Counted from the first letter of the stretch, positions 1 through 8,784 are shown. The stretch: DNA of 64,000 nt from Pradoshia sp. D12 (GCF_008935075.1 NZ_CP044545.1:2631501-2695500); one strand, 5' to 3'. The notes: generated by a model from the letters alone, not told the origin. Translations and numbers: made by a program.

Positions 1-1380
1 TTCGACTACTTCAGATCGGGAAAAGTCCAGGACAAACTGATTTCGGCCGTGAGATAGTCTCTTGCCCGGAACCTGGATTAGCCAGTCTGGATGTTCTTTA
101 AATAGCTTAGTATCCTTGCAGACCATTTCCGGTTCAAACCATAGACCAAACTTTAATCCCAAGGCGTGTATCTTTTCTGATAACCCCTTCATTCCATTAG
201 GCAATTTAGCACTATTAACAAACCAATCCCCTAATGAAGAGCTATCATCATTACGCTGACCAAACCAGCCGTCATCAAGGACGAACAGCTCCATTCCAAG
301 CTCAGCACCACTACGTGCAATCTCAAGAATTTTTTCTTCATTAAAATCAAAATAGGTCGCTTCCCAGTTGTTAATAAGAATCGGACGTTCTTTATCCCTC
401 CAAACTCCCCTCGCCAATCGAGTACGATAAAGGTCGTGCAATGCCTGACTCATTTCGTTTAAACCAGAGTCAGAATAAACCAGTACGGCTTCTGGTGTTT
501 GGAAACTTTCACCCTGCTTCAGCTTCCATGCGAATTGGAATGGATTAATGCCCATCATCGCTCTTGTTACTTTGTATGTATCCACCTCAATCTGGGCGAG
601 AAAATTACCGCTGTAAATTAAACTGAAGCCATATGCCTCACCGGCATGCTCCGTTGTCTCGGGTCGAACCAACGCCATAAATGGGTTATGAGCATGACTG
701 CTTGCTCCACGTGTACTGGAAATCGATTGGACGCCTGTTATAACCGGTTTCCTTTCAAGATGATTTTCGCGGGTCCAGGCACCATTTAAGTGAATCAATT
801 CAAAATTATCATCTGAAAAATCGATGCTTAAGCTCATCGCTGTTTCAAGCTCGTAGTCTTCAGAACCATTATTCGTAAATTTAGCACTTCTGGCAATAAC
901 CGGCCGATCTTTATAAATCGTATAGAATATATATAATGTCAGCTCAGAATACGCATCCTTCAGCAGAATTTCGAGCGTCTCTGCCTCCTCAGGAGATTCC
1001 GTATATGTAGCCGGCAGACCATCAAGGACTGGTTTCCCTTCCATAACTCGATAATCTGCATATTCAAAACGACTGATTCTGTCACCCGCTGGATAGCGAA
1101 CCTGCTGTGCTGGGTAGCGAAAATCCGAGGTACCAAAACCAGGATACTCTTGTCTGATATGTTCCAGTGATAAAGTATGATCACCCTCAAACTGATTATT
1201 CGATGGACGTACTTCTCTTTCCATTAAAAAGTCGAAGTTTTCCTGATGACGAATACTTTTCCCAAAATATAAATGCTCCAGCTGATTGATTTGGTCCATC
1301 ACGCGGAATAAATAACTTACTTTACTGTTTGATAGATGAAACTCAAGCTTGTTTTTATTTACTTTAATCAATTTATTCAT
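1..1380 (-). CDS. Alpha-galactosidase, GH36 (3' end outside window)
   Basis: Hydrolyses terminal alpha-1,6-galactose from raffinose-type sugars or galactomannan. I translated it by hand: 460 codons are visible, from the ATG at 1380 to the window edge with no stop. The N-terminal beta-sandwich is followed by the start of the barrel, with the GH36 motif FVLDDGWFG, then GLKFGLWFEPEMV and a DWLIQ segment. The catalytic aspartates of the family (KWDxNR and the later acid/base) lie beyond base 1. No signal peptide is seen, so it is probably cytoplasmic. Its start overlaps the stop of the upstream esterase by 8 bases, which implies translational coupling. The family call is firm; the substrate is not. 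Confidence 0.93.
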   Translation of the reverse strand, partial: MNKLIKVNKNKLEFHLSNSKVSYLFRVMDQINQLEHLYFGKSIRHQENFDFLMEREVRPSNNQFEGDHTLSLEHIRQEYPGFGTSDFRYPAQQVRYPAGDRISRFEYADYRVMEGKPVLDGLPATYTESPEEAETLEILLKDAYSELTLYIFYTIYKDRPVIARSAKFTNNGSEDYELETAMSLSIDFSDDNFELIHLNGAWTRENHLERKPVITGVQSISSTRGASSHAHNPFMALVRPETTEHAGEAYGFSLIYSGNFLAQIEVDTYKVTRAMMGINPFQFAWKLKQGESFQTPEAVLVYSDSGLNEMSQALHDLYRTRLARGVWRDKERPILINNWEATYFDFNEEKILEIARSGAELGMELFVLDDGWFGQRNDDSSSLGDWFVNSAKLPNGMKGLSEKIHALGLKFGLWFEPEMVCKDTKLFKEHPDWLIQVPGKRLSHGRNQFVLDFSRSEVVE

Positions 1381-2329
1381 ATAATAGGAACCCCTTTACG
1401 CGGTCACCAAGCTTCGGCAAATATTCGTGACCATATTCCGGAAAGATAATCATTTCCTTTGGCGAAGTGATTTGATTGTAGACCGCAAATTGCTGGGCTG
1501 GATAACAAACATCATCCTCAAGGGCAATCGCCCATTTTACTTCCGCCTTAATTCGCGGTGCAAAGTGTTGCAAATCTATGTATTCAAGAGTGTTGAAGAA
1601 TTCATCTTCACGCTCATGCATCGGATCACGGAAACGAAACCAATAATGAAGTTCCTCATAGGCAGAAGAAGTAATATTAAATTCAAAAGCTTTACGGTAA
1701 TCACTTAAAAATGGATATTGCGCAACAACCTTTTTCACTCTTGGTTCCAACGCTGCACAAACCAATGATAGAGCTCCGCCCTGTGAGGCACCCTGAATAT
1801 ATATTTCCTCTTCATTGACCTCATCCATCGACATTAAAATTCTGGCAGCCTGTACAGTATCAAGAAATACAGAACGGAAATACAAACTTTCCGGCCCTTC
1901 TTCGACACCGCGGATGATGAGTCCCTTCATCGTTGTTCCTTTTACTTTAGAGTTGTTCTCAGAAAGCCCGCCCTGTCCGCGGCAATCCATAGCAAGGACA
2001 GAAAAGCCTTCAGCAGCCCAGCTTACTTTATCGCCAAAATCACCACTGTCTCCATGATATCCATGGAACATAAGCATTCCGGGTATTTTTCCATTTACTT
2101 GTTTCGGACAAACATATTGGCATCTCACCCTTGCTCCTTCAACACCAATAAAATACAAATTATAAAAATCAGCGACTCGGGAAGGAATTTCAACTCTCTC
2201 CAATTCATAATCCAATGGAAGCCGTTCAAGCTCTTCCAGTTGTTTATCCCAAAATTCATCAAAATTCGCAGGTTTTATTCCACTTCCAAGATAATTCTGA
2301 TATTGATGGATGACTTTTTCTGCTTTCAT
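1373..2329 (-). CDS. Acetyl esterase, CE7 family (acetylxylan esterase / cephalosporin-C deacetylase type)
   Basis: Alpha/beta-hydrolase that removes acetyl groups from xylo-oligosaccharides and similar small substrates; family members are usually cytoplasmic hexamers. All CE7 marks are visible: DCRGQGG (RGQ motif), QGASQGG around the nucleophile Ser, an Asp in LEDDVCYP and the catalytic His in EYGHEYL. From the ATG at 2329 the protein is 318 aa, the usual family length. This start has AAGGGGTG placed correctly upstream; the longer frame back to 2377 has no ribosome site. It is co-transcribed with the downstream alpha-galactosidase and suits a hemicellulose-oligosaccharide locus. No signal peptide. 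Confidence 0.92.
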   Translation of the reverse strand: MKAEKVIHQYQNYLGSGIKPANFDEFWDKQLEELERLPLDYELERVEIPSRVADFYNLYFIGVEGARVRCQYVCPKQVNGKIPGMLMFHGYHGDSGDFGDKVSWAAEGFSVLAMDCRGQGGLSENNSKVKGTTMKGLIIRGVEEGPESLYFRSVFLDTVQAARILMSMDEVNEEEIYIQGASQGGALSLVCAALEPRVKKVVAQYPFLSDYRKAFEFNITSSAYEELHYWFRFRDPMHEREDEFFNTLEYIDLQHFAPRIKAEVKWAIALEDDVCYPAQQFAVYNQITSPKEMIIFPEYGHEYLPKLGDRVKGFLLYE

Positions 2330-2689
2330 AAGAACACCCCTTCTTTTGGTATCGCTTTCATTATAAAGAATATACAAAATTATGTAAATGTATATATTTT
2401 ATGAAAATATGTAAATCCTTTTAAAATTAATTCTACTAGTAAAATAGACTTATCATTTTACATAAAATATTCACATTTTACGGTCATATTGTATTTATAA
2501 AGCTTGTTAGTATCGCTGAACAGAGGATTAAACAGTACCGATTGATAATAACTGGTAAAGTTAAAACAAAAATAGTTTAGATATCCTTGACGCTGCGGAT
2601 GAATGAATACTCGCAAATATACAATTATTGGTTTGACATTGTGCTGCAGGGGAATTGTGTAATAAAACGATGCATAAGGAGGAATAAAA
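2330..2689. other. Divergent intergenic region, esterase / STAS-like gene
   Basis: AT-rich spacer of 360 bases. The right part carries the sigma-B-like promoter of the STAS-like gene. No operator or RNA structure is obvious on the esterase side, and the reading frames across it have no ribosome sites. Confidence 0.5.
2631..2655 (+). promoter_or_regulatory. Candidate sigma-B promoter of the STAS-like gene
   Basis: GTTTGA (2631-2636), 13 bases, then GGGAAT (2650-2655), close to the B. subtilis sigma-B consensus GTTTAA-N13/14-GGGWAW. It would start transcription about 15 bases before the AAGGAGG of the next gene. An overlapping TTGACA (2633-2638) has its best -10 (TGTAAT) at a poor 19-base distance, so a sigma-A reading is weaker. 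Inferred from sequence only. Confidence 0.5.
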
Positions 2690-3085
2690 ATGCTAACATT
2701 TTTACCAAGTAAGGACCCGTCTACTATTGCAGTAGAAATGTACGGGAAATCAACTGAAGAAGATGCACGTAAATTAGATAACTTTGTAAAAGAAAATTTA
2801 TTGGATGGTAAGGAATTCAATTTACTAGCTGTCATTGAAAACGTCGATGGAGCCAGCCTAAAAGGTCTGGCAGAAGGAATCAAATTCGATACCAAACGAA
2901 TGAATCAATTTAACAAGATTGCCATTGTAGCAGATCAAAGTTGGTCTAATATGATTGCAACACTCAGTAATCTGGTACCGGGCATTAAAGCTAAGCATTT
3001 TGACTCCGATCAGCTGGATGATGCTTGGAATTGGATACTTGGATATAAACAAGACAGTGATGACCCGACAAATGTCATTCTTTAA
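2690..3085 (+). CDS. STAS/SpoIIAA-like domain protein
   Basis: A 131-aa cytoplasmic single-domain protein of the SpoIIAA-like (STAS/SEC14-related) type. The pattern fits: a central beta strand (FNLLAVIENVDGAS), an amphipathic helix of lysines and acids (LAEGIKFDTKRMNQF), a second strand (KIAIVADQSW), a helix, and a C-terminal DSDQLDDAWNWILG helix. Family members are small proteins of unknown biochemical role, often stress-induced. AAGGAGG precedes the ATG by a good distance. It is monocistronic, closed by a terminator at 3099, and has a sigma-B-like promoter, so a general-stress role is plausible but inferred. Confidence 0.75.
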   Translation: MLTFLPSKDPSTIAVEMYGKSTEEDARKLDNFVKENLLDGKEFNLLAVIENVDGASLKGLAEGIKFDTKRMNQFNKIAIVADQSWSNMIATLSNLVPGIKAKHFDSDQLDDAWNWILGYKQDSDDPTNVIL

Positions 3086-3098
3086 AATAGCCATTAAT

Positions 3099-3130
3099 TA
3101 ACTCCCTACAGTTATTTAGGGAGTTATTTT
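3099..3130 (+). terminator. Rho-independent terminator
   Basis: TAACTCCCTA pairs with TAGGGAGTTA around an 8-base loop, followed by a T-rich tail. It ends the STAS-like gene. Confidence 0.85.
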
Positions 3131-3360
3131 AGTTGTTTTATTAATCTATTAACTATCCATGAATACTTTGAATCAGTTATAAATGAACGATCCTTAAAAG
3201 AGAGTAAACTTCTACTATATTACTTTCTTTTTTCTAATGAAAGCAGTGCCTTCTTAACATTCGTCAAAAATGGATAAATTATGTAAATATAATGATATTT
3301 AATCCTAAATAATGGACAAACGGAACATTTATTTGGTAATTTATAAGTGTAGGATAATAT

Positions 3361-3381
3361 GCCTAATACTAAATATTAGGC
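3361..3381 (+). promoter_or_regulatory. Perfect 8-bp inverted repeat before the SDR gene
   Basis: GCCTAATA and TATTAGGC flank a 5-base loop, just upstream of the AGGGGG ribosome site. It may be a 5' stabilising hairpin or an operator. The rest of the 3131-3400 spacer is AT-rich without clear features. Confidence 0.45.
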
Positions 3382-3400
3382 GCTGAGGGGGAATGCCATC

Positions 3401-4135
3401 ATGGCACGTATGGAAGGTAAAGTTGCTATTATTACTGGAGCGGCTCAAGGTATGGGCGCGGCACATGCTCGTAGATTAGTAGAAGAAGGCGCTAAAGTAG
3501 TTTTAACAGACCTTAATGTAGAAAAAGGTCAAGCTACAGCTGCTGAACTTGGGGAAAACGCTTTATTTGTAAAACAAAATGTTACTAGTGCTGAAGATTG
3601 GGCAAAGGTTGTAGAAGAAGCGGAAAAAGCATTTGGAAAAGTCGATGTCTTAGTCAATAACGCTGGTATTACAATGGCAAAATCTATTTTAGACATGACT
3701 GAGGAAGATTATCGCCGTATCGTGGATATTAACCAACTTTCTGTATTCTTAGGAATGAAAGCAGTTATTCCAGCCATGCAAAAAGCTGGCGGTGGATCGA
3801 TTGTTAATATCTCGTCTATGAACGGAATCGTTGCTGGTGCTATCGGTTATACAGATACTAAATTTGCAGTACGCGGTATGACAAAAGCAGCTGCAATCGA
3901 ATGTGCAAATTACGGTATTCGTGTAAACTCTATTCACCCAGGTGTCATTGCTACACCAATGGTTGTACAAGAAGATACAAAAGCAGCCGTAGAAGCATTT
4001 GCTAAACACATTCCTCTTAAACGTGTGGCTCAATCTGAAGAAGTTTCTAACTTAGTGCTTTACTTGGCATCTGATGAGTCCAGCTACTCAACTGGCAGTG
4101 AATTCATCATTGATGGTGGTTTAACAGCACAATAA
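3401..4135 (+). CDS. SDR-family NAD(P)-dependent oxidoreductase
   Basis: Classical short-chain dehydrogenase/reductase, 244 aa, cytoplasmic, probably tetrameric. It shows the nucleotide motif TGAAQGMG at the N-terminus, an Asp after strand 2 (LTDLN) that favours NAD over NADP, NNAG, the catalytic Ser in ISSM, YTDTK (Tyr-x3-Lys) and the PGVIATPM loop. It resembles hydroxysteroid or secondary-alcohol dehydrogenases, but the substrate cannot be read from sequence. The start follows an AGGGGG site 11 bases upstream. It ends at a terminator shared with the convergent P450 gene. Close to a P450, so oxidation of a hydrophobic alcohol is possible, though the genes are convergent rather than co-transcribed. 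Confidence 0.88.
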   Translation: MARMEGKVAIITGAAQGMGAAHARRLVEEGAKVVLTDLNVEKGQATAAELGENALFVKQNVTSAEDWAKVVEEAEKAFGKVDVLVNNAGITMAKSILDMTEEDYRRIVDINQLSVFLGMKAVIPAMQKAGGGSIVNISSMNGIVAGAIGYTDTKFAVRGMTKAAAIECANYGIRVNSIHPGVIATPMVVQEDTKAAVEAFAKHIPLKRVAQSEEVSNLVLYLASDESSYSTGSEFIIDGGLTAQ

Positions 4136-4169
4136 AGTTTAAAGGCATTAATTTAATACTTATAACCAG

Positions 4170-4206
4170 AAAGCCAAAACCTTCTAAATCAAGGTCTTGG
4201 CTTTTT
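4170..4206. terminator. Terminator between convergent SDR and P450 genes
   Basis: AAGCCAAAACCTT pairs with AAGGTCTTGGCTT (one mismatch), followed by TTTTT on the plus strand. It probably serves both convergent genes. Confidence 0.75.
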
Positions 4207-4219
4207 GCTATTATATATA

Positions 4220-5479
4220 CTAAAAAGCAACAGGAAGTGAATCGATTCCTTTTGAGGAAAGGGCAAATTGCCATTGAATTTCCTCCTGAGGTACATTCAG
4301 TCTTAAGTCAGGAAAACGTTTTAATAGGGTAGTAAATGCAATATCTCCCTCTACTCTTGCAAGCGGAGCTCCTAAGCAGGTGTGGACACCATGTCCAAAT
4401 GCTAGGTGATGATTTATTTTCCGCTTCACGTCTAACCCTTCTGAATCAGTAAATACTTCCTCATCTCGATTCGCGGCTTTTACCGTCACAAGAACCATAT
4501 CTCCTTTTTTAATATTTTTGCCGCCTATCTCTACATCCTCTTTTGCAAAGCGTGGACCCACACTTGTAGATGGACCGTTGAAACGTAATAATTCCTCTAC
4601 AGCTGATGGAACTAAACTTAGATCGCTTTTTAATGCTTCAAGTTGTTCAGGATGTTCAAACAACAACATCGATCCCGTTGCGATTAAGTTTGAGGTGGTT
4701 TCATGCCCAGCAAAAATTAATAAAGTAATCATTGAGATTAATTCTGATTCTTCAAGACGTTCTCCTTCTGCTTCAATCGCAATAAGCTGACTAATTAAAT
4801 CATCAGAAGGATTGGCTCTCTTTTCTGCAACCAGGTTTTGGGTGTATTCTCCAAATTCCTGTAAATGGGCTGCTACAGTAGGGTCTTGTCTCCCCCAGCC
4901 CATCCCCTTCGCAATCGCGGAGGACCATATATTGAGTTTTTCACGATCTGCGTATGGCACCCCCAACATTTCAGAAATCACATTAATTGGTAATGGATAA
5001 GCATAGTCTTTTACAAGATCCATTTCACCCTTAGATTGAACTTTATCAAGTAATTCATCTGCAATTTCTTGAATACGCGGTCGCAAGCCTTCCATATATC
5101 TTGGTGTAAATGCTTTTGAGACCAACATCCGTAATCTCCTATGGTCCATACCATCAACAAAAAGCATTGATTTGCCGGTAAAAAATGTGTCAGGTGCTGA
5201 TGTATCTACCTCGCTATAAATTTTATCTCTAAAACCCTTTTCTCCATCAATAGAGGAAGGATCTACAGTAAATTGTTTGTGATTTTTAAGGATTTGGACT
5301 GCCTCATCCATATGTACAACCATCCAAGCTTGACGATCTGCCTCTCCCAAAGGGTTGGGAATAGAAACGATAGGCCCAAGCTCGCGCATTTTTGCAAATA
5401 CAGAAAATGGATCTTCATTACTCTTTCCACTTAATACACCCAGAACCTGGTTGGAAACCATTTCTTCTGTCTTATTCAT
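4220..5479 (-). CDS. Cytochrome P450 (bacterial class I type)
   Basis: Heme mono-oxygenase of 419 aa. The I-helix oxygen-activation motif FAGHETTSNL, the K-helix ExxR (ELLRF) and the heme loop FGHGVHTCLGAPLAR with its Cys thiolate ligand are all intact. Length and motifs match soluble bacterial P450s of the CYP107/CYP109 kind, which use separate ferredoxin or flavodoxin partners; none is encoded nearby. The ATG at 5479 is preferred over the TTG at 5482 because GGAAGG lies 7 bases before the ATG. An inverted repeat at 5559-5580 may be its operator. Substrate unknown. Confidence 0.93.
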   Translation of the reverse strand: MNKTEEMVSNQVLGVLSGKSNEDPFSVFAKMRELGPIVSIPNPLGEADRQAWMVVHMDEAVQILKNHKQFTVDPSSIDGEKGFRDKIYSEVDTSAPDTFFTGKSMLFVDGMDHRRLRMLVSKAFTPRYMEGLRPRIQEIADELLDKVQSKGEMDLVKDYAYPLPINVISEMLGVPYADREKLNIWSSAIAKGMGWGRQDPTVAAHLQEFGEYTQNLVAEKRANPSDDLISQLIAIEAEGERLEESELISMITLLIFAGHETTSNLIATGSMLLFEHPEQLEALKSDLSLVPSAVEELLRFNGPSTSVGPRFAKEDVEIGGKNIKKGDMVLVTVKAANRDEEVFTDSEGLDVKRKINHHLAFGHGVHTCLGAPLARVEGDIAFTTLLKRFPDLRLNVPQEEIQWQFALSSKGIDSLPVAF

Positions 5480-5558
5480 CAATCTACCTTCCTTCCATCT
5501 TTTCTTTTAGCCTTACATATTCTTAATGATTGTAAGCTCTGATACAATACTCTATTTT

Positions 5559-5580
5559 TAGTACTCTAATTTGTGTACTA
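5559..5580 (-). promoter_or_regulatory. Inverted repeat TAGTAC-N10-GTACTA (possible P450 operator)
   Basis: Perfect 6-bp half-sites in a 22-bp element about 80 bases upstream of the P450 start. The size suits a dimeric TetR- or MarR-type repressor. No regulator gene is adjacent, so the assignment is inferred. Confidence 0.35.
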
Positions 5581-5761
5581 TTTCTTAGGATACTATTACC
5601 CTGCTATAGAGTAAATGCGAGTAAAGTACTTTTTTAATATAGGTAGAATGAATGTATAGCTTCAAAGAATCCCTTTCTGTCATATGCAAATATATCCCTT
5701 TTATAATAAATACTTTTTGCTCATCTAGACACAATGTCATGGGTGAAAAAACTTTTATTTA

Positions 5762-5808
5762 CAAAAAAAGACCTGCACAAAAGCCATAATAGGCATTTAT
5801 ACAAGTCA
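5762..5808 (-). terminator. Terminator downstream of the GH32 remnant
   Basis: On the minus strand GACTTGTATAAATGCC pairs with GGCTTTTGTGCAGGTC using several G-U pairs, then seven T. It survives right behind the decayed gene. Confidence 0.7.
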
Positions 5809-5823
5809 TGATAAGGAAATTAT

Positions 5824-6027
5824 TTAAGCAAGATCCCATTTCATCAAATCAAATCGTCCTTCTCTACTAAAAAGAATTTCTTTTTCTTTTAGCTTAGGGA
5901 AATAACGGGCTGTGAATGTTTCTTCTCCTTCATTAATAAATATTTCTAATGAAGAGGTATCTATAAATATTTGCATCGTCTTTAGGCTATCCAGTTTACA
6001 CGTTCTTGACTCTATCTTCATTGCTTT
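5824..6027 (-). pseudogene. Remnant of GH32 sucrose-6-phosphate hydrolase (C-terminal end only)
   Basis: About 65 codons are left, reading from a Met at 6021 to a stop at 5824. They match the end of the C-terminal beta-sandwich of GH32 enzymes such as SacA/ScrB: ESRTCKL, LKTMQIFIDTSSLEIFIN, the following GEETFTARYFP, and a final RFDLMKWDL. Just upstream an in-frame TAG (6028-6030) interrupts what could be more of the domain. The N-terminal propeller with the catalytic residues is absent from the neighbouring sequence, and no ribosome site precedes the Met. A terminator follows, as expected for the end of a real gene. Most likely the leftover of a deleted sucrose gene. Confidence 0.75.
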
Positions 6028-6030
6028 CTA

Positions 6031-6455
6031 TAACCCACTTTCTTTTTTTCAAGCATACGTTACTAACAAGCTAATAAAAATGAGCTATAGAAGTATTTTA
6101 AGTTAAGTCTCAAGCCCTAGAAAACTCTACTGCCTATTATAGATAACCATCAAGATAGCTTCTCCCGTCTAAAAGTTTAATTTATCTGATTAGCCTGCTC
6201 TTCAGCCGAATATGTCTTTTTACAATACCATAAAAAGTAAATTATTCTTGTCATACTTTTTACGAAAGGTTGAGATTAATGGGATTTCACTACCTTTAGA
6301 CATATTTATCTATATAAGAAGTACTTCTTTCTTTCTATTCAGAGCGACAATCTATGCGAAAAAAAAGCCTTTTAAAAAAGACCTGTCCTAAAGTCGTTTT
6401 TGCAGACTTCCTGAGCAGGTCTATTTTAGTGATTTCATATATTTTATCTATAAAA
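6031..6455. other. Gene-poor spacer between GH32 remnant and ADP-ribosylglycohydrolase
   Basis: About 425 bases, AT-rich, with stop codons in all frames. It probably contains decayed remains of the GH32 locus, but nothing beyond the C-terminal fragment is recognisable. Its right end holds the terminator at 6374-6421. Confidence 0.4.
6374..6421 (-). terminator. Terminator of the ADP-ribosylglycohydrolase gene
   Basis: On the minus strand GACCTGCTCAGGAAGTC pairs imperfectly with GACTTTAGGACAGGTC, followed by a T6 run. Confidence 0.7.
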
Positions 6456-7430
6456 TTATTTCGCTTTCTCCACGCAATAGCCATAAAAGCGATCACAGTG
6501 GTCTATGATTTTATCTTGACTGACCAGGGCATTCACCCATTTTTCCGGAATATTTTTCATCCCGTAATACATACCAGCTATAGTTCCCGTTATAAAAGCA
6601 ATCGTATCAGTATCATTGCCCAGATTGACCGCTTCAAGAACGGCATCTTCATAGGTTTGAGATTTAAAGAAACACCACAAAGCAGCTTCAAGTGAGTGAA
6701 CAACATATCCATCCGAGCGAATATCATCGCGGTCTGCTTCAAGCAAGCTTAGACTAAAGATTCTTTCATATGAAGCAAATTCTTGTTGATACTCATTCTC
6801 TGATCCAAGCTGTTCCCAGCATGTATTGAGTGCAATTTCCAAGGATTCTAAAGGTGAATGTTGATCGTACATATTCAGCAAAAATTCCACATAAATAATT
6901 GTACCAAGGGTAGATCTTGGATGGCCGTGCGTGACATGCGCAATTCTCTCTATTTCCTTTTTCCTCGTCTGAGCATCTGGCTCTTTCGATAATGTAAATA
7001 CAAGTGGCACTATACGCATAAGTGCGCCATTGCCATTATCATATTCCGTTTTCCCACCACACTGAACAGCCGGTACACCTTGCTTATAACGGCTAATAGC
7101 ATTTGCGGTTGCAATGCCGATATCGAACATTTCACCATATGGGGTCCAGTAGCCTTTATCCTGGTAGGAAACAAAGCGGTTCATCAAATCATTTTCATCT
7201 TTTCCTGCAATTAAATTTTCAATCAGGCACATCGTTAGTGATGTATCATCAGACCATGTTCCAGGAGGCATATTATAGGTCCCATAACCGATCATATCTG
7301 TAACGCCGGCATTTCTGGCTTTAAATTCTACCGGTACACCAAGAGCATCCCCAATAATCCCGCCTATAATGGTTGAATATATCTTTTCCTTCATTGTATC
7401 TGCTGGAACTCCATCTACTTTTCTTGTCAT
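6456..7430 (-). CDS. ADP-ribosylglycohydrolase family protein (DraG-like)
   Basis: Predicted Mg-dependent hydrolase of 324 aa that removes ADP-ribose from proteins or small molecules. The dinuclear metal site is visible: GDALGVPVEF near the N-terminus, TWSDDTSLTM and, toward the C-terminus, GNDTDTIAFITGTIAG. The all-helical fold and length are typical. The ATG at 7430 has GGGAGG 7 bases upstream. It stands alone on the minus strand, divergent from the transporter gene at 7616. The real substrate is unknown; no nitrogenase genes are present, so the classic DraG role is unlikely. Confidence 0.88.
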   Translation of the reverse strand: MTRKVDGVPADTMKEKIYSTIIGGIIGDALGVPVEFKARNAGVTDMIGYGTYNMPPGTWSDDTSLTMCLIENLIAGKDENDLMNRFVSYQDKGYWTPYGEMFDIGIATANAISRYKQGVPAVQCGGKTEYDNGNGALMRIVPLVFTLSKEPDAQTRKKEIERIAHVTHGHPRSTLGTIIYVEFLLNMYDQHSPLESLEIALNTCWEQLGSENEYQQEFASYERIFSLSLLEADRDDIRSDGYVVHSLEAALWCFFKSQTYEDAVLEAVNLGNDTDTIAFITGTIAGMYYGMKNIPEKWVNALVSQDKIIDHCDRFYGYCVEKAK

Positions 7431-7615
7431 ATGGAATCCTCCCTTATACTGTCTTTTATCTCATTTTACCAAACTAACCTTTCTTCTATAACGGGATTTC
7501 CCAAAAACTTAATTCCATTTCCTTCAATTTGTTAAAATAGAATGAATATGTTAATATATCAGAATACTTAATTTTTGGATATCCCTCCAAACTACCATAA
7601 AGGAGGACTGATAAA

Positions 7616-8713
7616 ATGAAACAAAGTTTATACCTAGCAGGTGCATTTGTAGGAGTCATTGTTGGAGCGGGATTTGGCTCTGGCCAAGAAATCATGCAGT
7701 TTTTTACGAATTTTGGCTTTTACAGTATACCTGCTATTTTGCTGGCAACTGTCTTATTTTCCTTTATTGCCATGCAGCTCTCTCAACTGAGCAGCCATAT
7801 GCAAGCCACCTCACATAAAGAAATCATCGAGGTTCTTTGCGGACGTTTTCTTGGTCAAGCACTGGATATAATTTTATCGTTCTTTTTATTTGGCGTTGGT
7901 GTAATTATGATAGCAGGCGCAGGATCAATTGTTGAGGAACAGTTTGGGATTTCTGCCATCTGGGGTTCACTATTTATGACAGTTATCACCATCCTGACCA
8001 TGCTATTGAAGGTAGAGAAAATCATCTCTATCATTAGCTCAATCACACCATTTTTATTAGTTATTATGATTTTTATATCAGGATACGCGCTAATTAAAAA
8101 TGGAATCACTCCTATAGACATAGAGCGTAATGTTGATTTAGACAAAGCAGCGGCTTCAAATTGGTTCATGTCCGCATTACTTTATGTATCCTTTAATGTT
8201 GCTGTCGGTTTCTCTATGCTATCTGTTATTAGCGGAACGTTTAAAAATAAAAAACAAGCAGCTATTGGCGGAATTATGGGCGGTATCCTGCTCGGTGTAC
8301 TCATGCTGCTGATTAATATAGGTATGATGACTGATATGGCTAATATGCAAATTGTAGAAATGCCTACTTTATTTTTAGCTAATAGTATCTCACCTTTAAT
8401 CGGGAACCTGCTATCTATTATTCTATTGGCTATGATTTACAATACATGCGTGGGAATGTTTTATGCATTCACAGTGCGAATCATTCCTCAAGGACGCTTC
8501 TTTCATCCTTCAGTTGTGATATTCGGAGCAATTGGTTTTGGTCTTAGCTTTGCTGGTTTTACTACATTGGTAAACACCGTGTATCCAATCATGGGCTATG
8601 TGGGATTTATTTTACTGGCAGCAATTGGCTGGTCCTGGATTAAATCTAAGCACCATGCTCCTGAAATCAATCGCATAAACCCCGTAGCTGAAAAAGAAAA
8701 GAAAATAGTCTAG
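7616..8713 (+). CDS. YkvI-family membrane transporter
   Basis: Integral membrane protein of 365 aa with about ten hydrophobic segments. It begins AGAFVGVIVGAGFGSGQEIMQFF, the glycine-rich first helix with an unwound GAGFGSGQE centre seen in LeuT-fold transporters and typical of the YkvI family (B. subtilis YkvI). The C-terminus is short, charged and cytoplasmic. Family members are annotated as uncharacterised transporters, probably of amino acids or similar solutes. A strong AAGGAGG lies 10 bases before the ATG. Monocistronic, closed by a terminator at 8730. Confidence 0.85.
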   Translation: MKQSLYLAGAFVGVIVGAGFGSGQEIMQFFTNFGFYSIPAILLATVLFSFIAMQLSQLSSHMQATSHKEIIEVLCGRFLGQALDIILSFFLFGVGVIMIAGAGSIVEEQFGISAIWGSLFMTVITILTMLLKVEKIISIISSITPFLLVIMIFISGYALIKNGITPIDIERNVDLDKAAASNWFMSALLYVSFNVAVGFSMLSVISGTFKNKKQAAIGGIMGGILLGVLMLLINIGMMTDMANMQIVEMPTLFLANSISPLIGNLLSIILLAMIYNTCVGMFYAFTVRIIPQGRFFHPSVVIFGAIGFGLSFAGFTTLVNTVYPIMGYVGFILLAAIGWSWIKSKHHAPEINRINPVAEKEKKIV

Positions 8714-8729
8714 AACTTCAAAGGATTCT

Positions 8730-8763
8730 ATCCCCGTACTATTTATGGCACGGGGCTTTTTTA
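8730..8763 (+). terminator. Rho-independent terminator
   Basis: CCCCGT and ACGGGG flank a 12-base loop, then CTTTTTT. Ends the YkvI-type gene. Confidence 0.85.
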
Positions 8764-8784
8764 ATGTAATAAATGAAAATACTG

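Larger units (their letters stand above)
5480..5823. other. Intergenic region upstream of P450
   Basis: 344 bases, AT-rich. It holds the TAGTAC inverted repeat (5559-5580) and, on the far side, the terminator of the GH32 remnant. No gene is seen. Confidence 0.5.

Noticed and set aside
1373-2377. Longer start of the CE7 esterase at 2377
   Set aside because: The added 16 residues have no ribosome site and exceed family length; ATG 2329 has a good one.
2458-2895. 145-codon minus-strand ORF across the STAS gene promoter
   Set aside because: Overlaps a well-supported gene and has no start signals.
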